Source: Treponema sp. (GTDB lineage Bacteria > Spirochaetota > Spirochaetia > Treponematales > Breznakiellaceae). From it: a stretch of DNA of 8,937 bases. Under the pieces are notes generated by a model. That model was not told the DNA's origin. It saw only the letters and a program-made list of their open reading frames with translations, and searched no databases. Positions 1 through 6,743 of this stretch are shown here, piece after piece. Position numbers and translations under genes: made by a program. Numbering within the stretch: position 1 is the first letter of the stretch; each line of letters opens with the position of its first letter. The stretch lies in NCBI GenBank assembly GCA_031289935.1, contig JAITON010000219.1:1-8937 (forward strand), in the 5' to 3' direction.

Positions 1-603
1 GAGTTCAACCGCTTTATCATGAACTCCAAGCTCTACGATCATGATGATTTCACGATATCCCTGTTGATTATCCGCCCCGGCGCCGATGATTCAATCATGT
101 CCAAGATCGCCTTCGACCAGCATGATGATATTTTTACCGTCCACCGGAAGATCGAGGGCTATATTGACGAGAACCGGAGCCCCCAGGAGCCCACCGCCAC
201 GGACCGGGCTATCAAGACCCTCCTATCCTTCCCGGTAATTCTCAACGGTATCATGGGGATTATCCGTTTTCTGGACCGGCACGAGCTGTTGCCCAAGGCC
301 CTGATTGACGTGAGCCCCTTCCACGCGAGCCTGGGGGTTTCCAACCTGGCCAGCCTCAAGACGCCATCGGTTTACCACCATCTCTACGAGATGGGTACCA
401 CGAGCTGCTTTATCGTCCTGGGTAAGGAGCAGATTGTGCCGGTGGAAGAGCACGGTGTCCTGGTACCGGTCCGCTGCCTGCCCGTCGGCATGACTTTGGA
501 CGAGCGGATCTGTTCCGGCGCCTACTTTGCAAAATGTCTTGACCGGCTCCGGCACTACATGGAATATCCGGCGGAGCTGGAAAGCCAGGGGGTGGGGGTA
601 TAA
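1..603 (+). CDS. 2-oxoacid dehydrogenase E2-like acyltransferase domain protein (5'-truncated)
   Basis: The frame is open from the first base of the window, so the gene begins upstream. About 200 codons are visible, ending in TAA. The visible start (FNRFI..SKLYDHDDFTISLLIIRP) and the later SNLASLKTPSVYHHLYEMGTT segment resemble the trimeric catalytic domain of E2 dihydrolipoyl acyltransferases (chloramphenicol acetyltransferase fold), which move acyl groups between lipoyl-lysine and CoA. The usual C-terminal active-site signature DHRxxDGA is here DERICSGA (bases 499-522), so both the catalytic His and the Asp of HxxxDG are replaced. No lipoyl or subunit-binding domain can be seen because the 5' part is missing. 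I read it as a member of a stand-alone E2-like subfamily, possibly not a classical acyltransferase. The internal ATG at base 19 is not the likely start because homologous sequence precedes it. The gene converges on the glycosidase-like gene with only 17 bp between their stops. Confidence 0.72.
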   Translation, partial: EFNRFIMNSKLYDHDDFTISLLIIRPGADDSIMSKIAFDQHDDIFTVHRKIEGYIDENRSPQEPTATDRAIKTLLSFPVILNGIMGIIRFLDRHELLPKALIDVSPFHASLGVSNLASLKTPSVYHHLYEMGTTSCFIVLGKEQIVPVEEHGVLVPVRCLPVGMTLDERICSGAYFAKCLDRLRHYMEYPAELESQGVGV

Positions 604-619
604 ATTGCCCCGATCCTGG
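585..619. terminator. Hairpin between two convergent genes, weak terminator candidate
   Basis: CCAGG (585-589) pairs with CCTGG (615-619), and inside it GGGG (595-598) can pair with CCCC (608-611). The structure spans the end of the E2-like gene and the 17-bp gap before the stop codon of the opposing gene. Neither side has a T-run, so it is not a canonical Rho-independent terminator. Its position between two convergent genes is the main argument for a role in ending transcription. Confidence 0.28.
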
Positions 620-620
620 T

Positions 621-2045
621 CTACAACTTATCAATCAACATAGAGCACTTCCCCGAGGGGATGGGCAGGGTCTTTTTCTTCTTCCCCAGGATATTGATCT
701 TAAAGTAGTAGAGTTTTTCGCTTTCCATGTGGATTTCCCAGCCCCGGCCGCTCTTGTTGGACAGGATCGTGATCAGGTTCTTCTTAAGGGAAAGGTTCTC
801 GATCCCCATGATCTCCAGGTTGGGGATAATCCAGTCCACGGTCTTCTTGGGCAGGGAGATACAGAGGCCGATCACGTTCTCAATGGCCACGCTGATGGTG
901 GACAGGGCCACGCCGGTCAGGTACTGCGACCGGGGAAAGTCCGGATGTCCCTCCCATTGAGCCGGGCCTTCCTTTAAGGGAAGATAGGCCTCCCAGAGAT
1001 TTCCCTTGTGGTGGTTGCCGTCGGGGCTCATGGAGTCCAGGATAAAGTAGAGGTGCCGTATGGCGCATTCCCGGGCCAGATCCCAGCGCTGGTATTTTTC
1101 CAGGCCTTTGATCACCATAAAGTTCAGTTGGGGGAAGACCGAGCCCGAATAGCCGCCCCCATCTTCGCGGAAGCCTGGTTCGCTGGCCGCCAGGGAGGGA
1201 AAAGGGTGGGGCGTACCGAAGATCCCGGGGTCCTCAAGCTTTTCGATGATCCGCTCGGCCTTATCGCCGTTGGGAATCTCCGCCAGGAGGGGCCAGTAGC
1301 CAGCCAGGGTCTTGACCGGGATCCGCTTTTCGTCCTCATCAATATCGTAGTAGAAACCGTCATCGGGGTCCCACATCAGGTTATTGATCCGGGTCTTTAG
1401 GGAAAAGTAGCGCTTCTTGAACTGAAAACTGATCTCCTTATCGTTCATAATGTCCGCCAAAGCCGACATGTAGAGTGCGTTGATGGCCATGGCAGTGTTG
1501 AAGTCCACGGGATAGGCCGCTCTCCGGCGGTACTCGCCGGGGAGGCTTGTGGCGGAAAGGGGCACCTCGTAGAGACCGTTGGGTTGCTTGAACCCGGCAT
1601 CAATCCAGTCCATGTAGCGGTTGAGGATGGGGATTACCTCCTTAACCCGCTTCTTGTTGGCCGACTTATGGTAGAGGTTGAATTCCACCCAGGCGAAGAG
1701 CGGCAGGGCCAGTCCCTCGGGATTGTCCGGCGCGATTTCCGGCAGGCCCGTCTCAATATTGTAGGCCCCCCGGATCGCCCCCGAGGGCTCCTGGTGCCCG
1801 TAGAAGATGTCCAGGCTCGGGGGAGCCTGGTAAATCCGGTTGGAATAGACCAGGAAAAAGGACGAATAAGCTGCATCGGCCTGGGTAATGACCGGATTGC
1901 CGGGGTAGGAGAAGAACTTCCCCGGTGTAACGCTCTTGTCGCTCCCAGTATTCCAGCAATCCTGGATCCAGGCCCATGTTTTGTCGTATATATCCACAAA
2001 ATCCTGATCATAAAAGTGGATCTTGGGGAAGTCTCGTCTAACCAC
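621..2045 (-). CDS. (alpha/alpha)6-barrel glycoside hydrolase-like protein (trehalase/GH63/MGH1-type)
   Basis: This predicted 474-residue protein has no visible signal peptide and is probably cytoplasmic. Numbered from GTG 2045, it has a GLYEVPLSATS segment near residues 157-167, PVDFN (179-183), WDPDDGFYYDID (225-236), a Gly-rich GGGYSGSVFPQLNF stretch (about 296-309) and NLWEAYLP (349-356). These are landmarks of the alpha/alpha-toroid glycosidases related to trehalase (GH37), GH63 and the mannosylglycerate-hydrolase-like family. Glu352 in NLWEAYLP sits where the family keeps its general base. The usual general-acid Asp is not obvious in the SATSLPGEYRR segment (about 164-174). The last 80 residues look beta-rich, as an accessory C-terminal domain. 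GTG 2045 is chosen because AAGGAG lies 5 bases before it and a strong promoter lies 43-72 bases before it. The longer frame from TTG 2159 would run through that promoter and has no ribosome binding site. The substrate is unknown; an alpha-glucoside is plausible. Confidence 0.72.
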   Translation of the reverse strand: MVRRDFPKIHFYDQDFVDIYDKTWAWIQDCWNTGSDKSVTPGKFFSYPGNPVITQADAAYSSFFLVYSNRIYQAPPSLDIFYGHQEPSGAIRGAYNIETGLPEIAPDNPEGLALPLFAWVEFNLYHKSANKKRVKEVIPILNRYMDWIDAGFKQPNGLYEVPLSATSLPGEYRRRAAYPVDFNTAMAINALYMSALADIMNDKEISFQFKKRYFSLKTRINNLMWDPDDGFYYDIDEDEKRIPVKTLAGYWPLLAEIPNGDKAERIIEKLEDPGIFGTPHPFPSLAASEPGFREDGGGYSGSVFPQLNFMVIKGLEKYQRWDLARECAIRHLYFILDSMSPDGNHHKGNLWEAYLPLKEGPAQWEGHPDFPRSQYLTGVALSTISVAIENVIGLCISLPKKTVDWIIPNLEIMGIENLSLKKNLITILSNKSGRGWEIHMESEKLYYFKINILGKKKKTLPIPSGKCSMLIDKL

Positions 2046-2050
2046 ACCAG

Positions 2051-2056
2051 CTCCTT
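2051..2056 (-). promoter_or_regulatory. Shine-Dalgarno site that fixes the glycosidase start
   Basis: On the minus strand AAGGAG is followed by five bases and then GTG (2045-2043). None of the upstream in-frame candidates (TTG 2159, ATG 2096) has a comparable site, so this sequence decides the start. Confidence 0.75.
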
Positions 2057-2087
2057 GCCGTTCAATAAATGTTACAACATTGTATCT

Positions 2088-2117
2088 ATTATACATGCTT
2101 TTGGGGGAAATTGCCAA
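2088..2117 (-). promoter_or_regulatory. Sigma70-type promoter of the glycosidase-like gene
   Basis: On the minus strand TTGGCA (2117-2112) is followed by an 18-base spacer and a perfect TATAAT (2093-2088). Transcription should start near 2081, giving a leader of about 36 bases to GTG 2045. Upstream of the -35 box, roughly 2118-2135, the minus strand is rich in A-tracts, like an UP element. This marks the gene as able to be transcribed independently of the gene upstream on the same strand. Confidence 0.75.
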
Positions 2118-2164
2118 CTTATTTTTATTTTTTTTGAGAAAATGCGCCTTTTCAGACAAATTTT

Positions 2165-2217
2165 TCTAGGGAAGCATGTATTTATCCAACCGGGTATAAA
2201 TACATGCATTCCCTAGA
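2165..2217. repeat. Long imperfect palindrome overlapping a stop codon
   Basis: TCTAGGGAA (2165-2173) pairs with TTCCCTAGA (2209-2217), and GCATGTATTTAT (2174-2185) pairs with ATAAATACATGC (2196-2207). One base (2208) is bulged and the loop is 10 bases. This gives 21 base pairs. It covers the TAG stop (2213-2215) of the upstream minus-strand gene and lies about 50 bp before the glycosidase promoter. It could be a hairpin ending or protecting the upstream mRNA, or a DNA operator. On the minus strand it is followed by A rather than T residues, so it is not a textbook terminator. Confidence 0.7.
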
Positions 2218-3970
2218 AGAATATGCTGATATGCTCTACCTCCGCCCGGTGCCTCATTTTAACGAGCAGAACCTGATCTCGGGACGAATAAGACCAGCCC
2301 GAAGAGTCGTAGCGTTCAAACTGGGGATCTGTCCGGTAATCCATATTATAGAGCTGAATCTTGCTGAAGGCATTGACCCCCCGGAATATCATGTAATGGG
2401 TTTCCCCCGCAGGGAAGGTGACGGCGATGTCCAGCACATTGTTCTCCAGGGAAGTCTCCACTCCGAGCGCGGCGGTCCAGACCCAGATACCGTCTCCCGG
2501 TTCACCGATCCCTGTAAACCGGGGCCAGGAGCCGGGGACAAGGTAACGGTAGAGCCCGGCGGCGCTGATCCGCCGACCCCCAACGGGCTCTTCCAGGATT
2601 CCGGCCCCGGTCAGAGAGAGCTGCGCCGGGACCATTCCATCCGGGTCGGCATAGGCCAGGGCCGAAAGAACCAGGGACCGGCCTAGGGCGGCCCAATCGT
2701 CCCGACCGGACAGGGAACCGTAGCGGTTCAAGGCCAGACCCAACCGGATATTGAATTCCGTGTCCGATTCTTCCCCGGAAAGTACCAGTACCGCATCCCG
2801 TTCCGTGTCCCGGTAGAGGGACTCCGAAACTGCCAGAAGAATCCCCTCAATAAACCCGTCAAAGGGATTGTCAGCGGAAGGCCGGAAGTTCTGCCATTCC
2901 GCCCAGGCTTCCAGAAGACCAGGGACTAATTCCATGCCGGGATTTTCTTCCAGGCTCTGGGCCGTCAGGGCCGTGTTGTCCAGGAAACTGCTGTATCCCC
3001 GGATACCCAGGTACTCAATGATATGGGATTCCCTGAAGAGATCCGGCGATTTCTCCTCCGTCAGCCGGGAAATCCGGTCGTAGGCCACCTGTTCCGCCGC
3101 CAGGAGGCTGCTCCGCCCCTGGTCGGTCTGCCCCAGAAATACCGATGAAAGATAGGTTCTGCCGGAACCGTTCAGGAAACTAGGGGAAACTCCCGCCACC
3201 GCCGCCCGGTAAGTCCCCCGGAGTACCGACTCCACGGCATAGGCGGTAATCAGGGTCTCGTCGGTGGAACTCCCCGCCATCCGGCTCCAGCGGTTCCATG
3301 ATTCGTTCCGCCAGCGGTTTAAGGCATCATCGTAACGGCCCTGGTCCCAGGCAGTGGCTAGGGCATAGCTGGCGGGATTAAAGGTCTCCTCCTCCGGGAG
3401 CGCCCGGTAAATCGCCACAGGGTTTCCGGAATCCAGGATGAGCACACCCCGGCCGGAATCCAGGGAGCTCCATTCAAAACTATAGTTGACTCCCTCGGCG
3501 GTAACGGTGATATTGGCATTCCCCTCGGAGCGGATCTGGGAACTCTCCAGAGGACGGTAGGGCAGTTCCAGCCGTGCGTTGGTCAGGTCGGCGCTTATCC
3601 TGAGTTCCGGGCCGCTTGCCGGAGACAGGACCACAAATTGCAGGGTTCCCACTGGGAGCCGGAAGCTCACACCATCTGCGCCGATAATCATGCGGTCAGC
3701 CCGGTCCAGGCGGAATTCCATGCCCCCAAAGCTGATGGTGATGGTCCCCTCGATTGCATAACCGTCGACGGGATCTGGAGAACTATTTCCCTCGCGATAA
3801 TACCCGGTAACAGTCATGGGCCCGGTCTGGCGGCTAACCCTCCCTTCCCTGGTAAAGTGCAGCATAACAATGAGGATAAATACCACGGCATAGAGCAGAG
3901 TCAGGCCGATTATTCGGGAGAATATAGGCTTTTTTATCATGAGCACAGGTTTTCTCAGTATCATCATCAT
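2213..3970 (-). CDS. Membrane-anchored extracytoplasmic protein of unknown function
   Basis: I do not recognise a named family for this 585-residue protein. Basic residues (Arg6-Lys14) precede one hydrophobic segment at about 18-38, followed by REGR, which suggests an N-terminal anchor or uncleaved signal with the rest outside the cytoplasm. Residues about 50-190 look beta-rich. Residues about 200-450 look mainly helical (for example ASYALATAWDQGRYDDALNR, TPR-like in character). The last 90 residues again look beta-rich and end in the aromatic run ISIFF. Three consecutive ATG codons open the frame (3970, 3967, 3964), with a further ATG at 3940. No good Shine-Dalgarno site is present. A promoter whose -10 box ends at 3973 would start the RNA near 3966, favouring ATG 3967 or 3964 on a leaderless message. 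It is divergent from the TPR lipoprotein gene, and its stop lies inside a palindrome. Confidence 0.75.
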   Translation of the reverse strand: MMMILRKPVLMIKKPIFSRIIGLTLLYAVVFILIVMLHFTREGRVSRQTGPMTVTGYYREGNSSPDPVDGYAIEGTITISFGGMEFRLDRADRMIIGADGVSFRLPVGTLQFVVLSPASGPELRISADLTNARLELPYRPLESSQIRSEGNANITVTAEGVNYSFEWSSLDSGRGVLILDSGNPVAIYRALPEEETFNPASYALATAWDQGRYDDALNRWRNESWNRWSRMAGSSTDETLITAYAVESVLRGTYRAAVAGVSPSFLNGSGRTYLSSVFLGQTDQGRSSLLAAEQVAYDRISRLTEEKSPDLFRESHIIEYLGIRGYSSFLDNTALTAQSLEENPGMELVPGLLEAWAEWQNFRPSADNPFDGFIEGILLAVSESLYRDTERDAVLVLSGEESDTEFNIRLGLALNRYGSLSGRDDWAALGRSLVLSALAYADPDGMVPAQLSLTGAGILEEPVGGRRISAAGLYRYLVPGSWPRFTGIGEPGDGIWVWTAALGVETSLENNVLDIAVTFPAGETHYMIFRGVNAFSKIQLYNMDYRTDPQFERYDSSGWSYSSRDQVLLVKMRHRAEVEHISIFF

Positions 3971-3972
3971 AA

Positions 3973-4001
3973 AGCATACCCCAAGGACCCAAAAGAGGCA
4001 A
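3973..4001 (-). promoter_or_regulatory. Candidate promoter of the membrane-anchored unknown gene
   Basis: On the minus strand TTGCCT (4001-3996), a 17-base spacer and TATGCT (3978-3973) form a moderate sigma70-type promoter. The -10 box is only 2 bases before the first ATG and 5 bases before the second, so the predicted transcript would begin at about the second ATG. Confidence 0.45.
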
Positions 4002-4027
4002 GATGGTTGGACTCAACCGGCCGTAGC

Positions 4028-4056
4028 TTGCTGACCGGGATGTTTTCCGCTAGAAT
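4028..4056 (+). promoter_or_regulatory. Promoter of the TPR lipoprotein-TraB operon
   Basis: TTGCTG (4028-4033), a 17-base spacer and TAGAAT (4051-4056) fit a sigma70-type promoter. Counting seven bases on from the end of the -10 box puts the transcription start at 4063, the A of the ATG. No Shine-Dalgarno sequence precedes the ATG, which is consistent with a leaderless message. Confidence 0.6.
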
Positions 4057-4062
4057 AATCCC

Positions 4063-5499
4063 ATGCGCATGAAGCTTCCGGCCCTACTGCTTCTCTTCCT
4101 GGTTCTTGCGGGCCTATCCGCCTGCGGGACCGTGCCGGAACCGGCAGAAAATATTCCGGAAGCACCGTCCGAAGCGCCGCCGGAAGCGGCCCGGGAAGCG
4201 CCTTCAACAGCCAGTATCCTGGAAATGATAGCGGAACTAGTTCGGGAGCACCGTTATGACGAGGCTCTGGCGCTCTTTGATACCTTGGCAAGCGGTCTGG
4301 CCGAAACGCCGGGGATCCATCTCCTCAAGGCCTCTGTACTCCTTTCCGCCGGGAGACCGGACGAATCCCGAAGCGTTGTTGAGACGGTGCTTGCGGAGGA
4401 TCCGGACCAGGTGGACGCCCTCTATGTACTGGCTTTCCTGGAAGCCGTTATGGGACGGGATCAAGAACAGCGGCAGGTCCTGGAACGGCTTCTTGAGGCA
4501 GATCCCGATCATAGGGGAGGCCTCCTGGCCCTGGGGAACAACTACCTCCGCAATCAATCCCTTACTGAGGCAGCCCGGTACTTTGACCAGGTCCTGGCCC
4601 TGGAGCCGGGTAACGGGGATGCCCTTCTGGGCCGGGCCACCGTCTACTGGTACGAAGACAAATTCCCGGAGGCCGAGGCCCTGCTGGATCAGACAGTGGC
4701 TCTCTATCCTCAATGGGCGGCTCCCCTCCAGGACCGGGCCCGGATATACCGGGTCTCAGGCCGTGTTCCCCTTGCCCTGGCCGATCTGGACGCTGCCGCC
4801 GCCCTGGCCCCTGGAGACTATTGGATCGCCTATGACCGGGGGCAGGTGCTCCTCAGCCTGGACCGGAAAGCCGAGGCTCTGGGGGAATTCAAACGGGCTA
4901 TCAGCCTGCGGCCCGGAGAATACCTGCCCTATGTCTATGCCGGGGGGATTGAAGAGGAACTGGGGGACTACGAGGGGGCGGAGGCGGATTATACCGTCTT
5001 GGCCCGGCTTAATCCCGGCTATTACTATGCCTTTGAACGAATGGGAGTGCTCCGTATGCGAAAGGGCCTCTATGCCGAAGCCCGGAACGCCTTTGCGGAG
5101 GCCTATAACCGGACCCCCAAGGGCCGTACCGCCGGGACCGAGGAGGTTACCTACGCCCTGCTGGTCGCGGTCAATTGGATACGGGCCTCAGGCAGCCAGG
5201 CAGAAATCCGGAGTTTTCTGGATTCGGTGATCCGCCGGGTGGAGTCCCAGAGTACGGATTGGTTCCTGCTCCGGCTCTTTCGGGACCTGGCAGGGGACAA
5301 TGACGTGGCCCTCCTGATACCCCGGGAACCCCGGCCCCAGATAAAGGCCCGGCTGCTTTTCTACCTGGCCCAGTACTATGATATCCGGGGCAACACCAGC
5401 CTGGCCAACCGCTACTATGTTAATATGTACGAATTTGATCAACCTTCCCTTTCGGAATGGCGGATACTGCTCTCGATTTTGGAGGAACGTAAACTATGA
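4063..5499 (+). CDS. TPR-repeat lipoprotein
   Basis: This 478-residue protein has a classic lipoprotein signal: Arg2/Lys4, a leucine-rich core, and the lipobox LSAC with Cys21 as the lipidation site. A Pro/Glu/Ala-rich linker (about 24-48) follows. From about residue 51 to 354 there are roughly nine consecutive 34-residue helix-turn-helix units of tetratricopeptide type (for example LTEAARYFDQVLALEPGN and KAEALGEFKRAISLRPGE), with another helical stretch around 425-465. TPR domains are protein-binding scaffolds; this one would sit at the outer face of the inner membrane or on the outer membrane. Gly22 and Thr23 follow the lipidated Cys, so there is no Asp+2 retention signal of the enterobacterial type. 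The start is ATG 4063; ATG 4069 is an alternative. The stop overlaps the traB-like start as ATGA (5496-5499), implying coupled translation and perhaps a shared envelope role. The partner protein is unknown. Confidence 0.85.
   Translation: MRMKLPALLLLFLVLAGLSACGTVPEPAENIPEAPSEAPPEAAREAPSTASILEMIAELVREHRYDEALALFDTLASGLAETPGIHLLKASVLLSAGRPDESRSVVETVLAEDPDQVDALYVLAFLEAVMGRDQEQRQVLERLLEADPDHRGGLLALGNNYLRNQSLTEAARYFDQVLALEPGNGDALLGRATVYWYEDKFPEAEALLDQTVALYPQWAAPLQDRARIYRVSGRVPLALADLDAAAALAPGDYWIAYDRGQVLLSLDRKAEALGEFKRAISLRPGEYLPYVYAGGIEEELGDYEGAEADYTVLARLNPGYYYAFERMGVLRMRKGLYAEARNAFAEAYNRTPKGRTAGTEEVTYALLVAVNWIRASGSQAEIRSFLDSVIRRVESQSTDWFLLRLFRDLAGDNDVALLIPREPRPQIKARLLFYLAQYYDIRGNTSLANRYYVNMYEFDQPSLSEWRILLSILEERKL
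5481..5485 (+). promoter_or_regulatory. Shine-Dalgarno site for the TraB-family gene
   Basis: GGAGG lies inside the last codons of the TPR lipoprotein gene, 10 bases before ATG 5496. With the ATGA overlap it supports coupled translation from one mRNA. Confidence 0.55.
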
Positions 5500-6713
5500 A
5501 CGAAGTCATCAATCTCTCTGGCTCATCCGGAAATCCGGACCGGGAAATCATCCTCGTCGGTACGGCCCATGTATCACGGGACAGCATCGAAGAGGTCAGA
5601 CAGGTTATCCGGGACGAAAAGCCCGGTATGGTCTGCGTCGAACTGGACTCAGGCCGCTACGCTGCCATCATCGAGCAGGACAACTGGGAGCGGCTGGACG
5701 TGGTCAAGGTCTTCCGCCAGGGCAAGGGCTTCCTGCTTATGGCCAACCTGGTCCTGTCCAGCTTTCAGCGCCGCATGGGGAACGAGCTTGGGGTCAAACC
5801 CGGGGAGGAGATGAAGATCGCGGTGGAAACCGCCCATGAACTGGGGATACCCTACGCCCTCTGCGACCGGGAGGTGCAGACTACTCTGCGCCGGGCCTGG
5901 GCCAGATGCGGCTTCTGGAGCAAGTGCAAGCTCCTGGCGACCCTCCTTTCCAGCGCGGTAACCACGGAAAAGCTGAGCGAGGCGGAAATTGAGGAGCTTA
6001 AGGAACGCAATGAGCTTGACGGTATGATGGCCGAATTGGCCAGCTACCTCCCCCGGGTCAAGGAAACCCTGATCGATGAGCGGGACCGCTACCTGGCCGC
6101 CAAAATCTGGAGCTCGGTAGAGAGCCCTTCCGGGCCTGGCCGGTCCGGGCCTGGCCGGGTTGTGGCCGTTGTCGGGGCCGGCCACCTACAGGGAATCCGG
6201 GCCTCTATCGAGAAGATTGCCGCAGGCAGGGAAAGCGCCGATGTATCGGTCCTCGACCAGGTCCCTCCCAAATCACTTCTCTCCAAGGCCGCCGGCTGGA
6301 TCATTCCGGTAATACTCCTTGCCCTGATTGGCCTGGGGTTTTTTCGCTCCGGCGTTGAGGTAAGCCTGGCCATGCTCCTCCGTTGGGTGCTCTGGAACGG
6401 TTCCCTGGCCGCTCTGGGCGCCCTTATTGCCCTGGGGCATCCCTTGAGCATCCTGGTTTCCTTTGTGGCGGCCCCCATCGGCACCCTGAACCCCGTGCTC
6501 AGCGTGGGCTTCTTCTCGGGGATCGTGGAGGCCAGCCTGCGGAAGCCCCGGGTTCGGGACGCCGAGACCATTGCCGACGACGTGGGCAGCCTCCGGGGCC
6601 TCTACCGGAACCGCATCACCCGTTCGCTCCTGGTATTCCTGCTCTCCGGGCTCGGGGGAGCCATCGGGAACATTATCTCCGTGCCCGCCCTGGCGAGCCT
6701 CCTGGCTCATTGA
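5496..6713 (+). CDS. TraB/PrgY-family membrane protein
   Basis: This 405-residue protein matches the TraB family. The N-terminal GTAHVS (22-27, His25) is followed by VELDSGRY (48-55, Glu49), a conserved IDERDRYLA (193-201) and VVGAGHLQG (225-233, His230). These paired Gly-x-x-His motifs and the acidic residue are shared across the TraB/Tiki/GumN group, for which a metalloprotease-like fold is proposed. The enterococcal member PrgY lowers peptide pheromone activity. The C-terminal third has about four hydrophobic segments (roughly 265-284, 294-312, 314-334, 376-400), so the soluble domain is tethered to the inner membrane. No signal peptide precedes the catalytic-like domain, which suggests it faces the cytoplasm. 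A 15-bp tandem duplication at 6129-6158 adds a second SGPGR between ERDRYLA and the AGHLQG motif. The gene overlaps the upstream lipoprotein gene by 4 bp. Its true substrate is unknown. Confidence 0.87.
   Translation: MNEVINLSGSSGNPDREIILVGTAHVSRDSIEEVRQVIRDEKPGMVCVELDSGRYAAIIEQDNWERLDVVKVFRQGKGFLLMANLVLSSFQRRMGNELGVKPGEEMKIAVETAHELGIPYALCDREVQTTLRRAWARCGFWSKCKLLATLLSSAVTTEKLSEAEIEELKERNELDGMMAELASYLPRVKETLIDERDRYLAAKIWSSVESPSGPGRSGPGRVVAVVGAGHLQGIRASIEKIAAGRESADVSVLDQVPPKSLLSKAAGWIIPVILLALIGLGFFRSGVEVSLAMLLRWVLWNGSLAALGALIALGHPLSILVSFVAAPIGTLNPVLSVGFFSGIVEASLRKPRVRDAETIADDVGSLRGLYRNRITRSLLVFLLSGLGGAIGNIISVPALASLLAH
6129..6158 (+). repeat. Perfect 15-bp tandem duplication inside the TraB-family gene
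   Basis: Two identical copies of TCCGGGCCTGGCCGG lie at 6129-6143 and 6144-6158. The repeat is in frame and encodes part of SGPGRSGPGR, a flexible-looking insert. Copy number could change without a frameshift. Confidence 0.9.
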
Positions 6714-6738
6714 CAGTTTCCGGCTTACGCCGTAGTAT
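6710..6738 (+). promoter_or_regulatory. Consensus sigma70-type promoter of cheR-cheB
   Basis: TTGACA (6710-6715), a 17-base spacer and TAGTAT (6733-6738) form a strong promoter. The -35 box overlaps the TGA stop of the TraB-family gene (6711-6713). Five bases separate the -10 box from ATG 6744, so the predicted start of transcription is at or within one base of the start codon. The spacer contains a small CGGC/GCCG inverted repeat (6721-6732). No sigma28-like flagellar promoter is evident here. Confidence 0.68.
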
Positions 6739-6743
6739 TGGGT

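Noticed and set aside
1584..2216. 210-codon plus-strand frame opposite the glycosidase gene
   Set aside because: It runs antisense through a recognisable glycosidase-like protein, its promoter and the palindrome, and has no family resemblance.
2165..2217. Palindrome as a canonical Rho-independent terminator
   Set aside because: The stem is long, but A residues follow it on the minus strand and no T-run follows on either strand. I keep it as a repeat or hairpin of unknown role.
4256..5230. 324-codon plus-strand frame overlapping the TPR lipoprotein gene
   Set aside because: It is rich in Pro, Trp and Arg as out-of-frame GC-rich DNA often is, and the TPR frame explains the region fully.
6738..6743. 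TTG 6738 as cheR start
   Set aside because: It overlaps the -10 box, lies before the predicted RNA start and has no ribosome binding site. ATG 6744 gives the normal CheR N-terminus.
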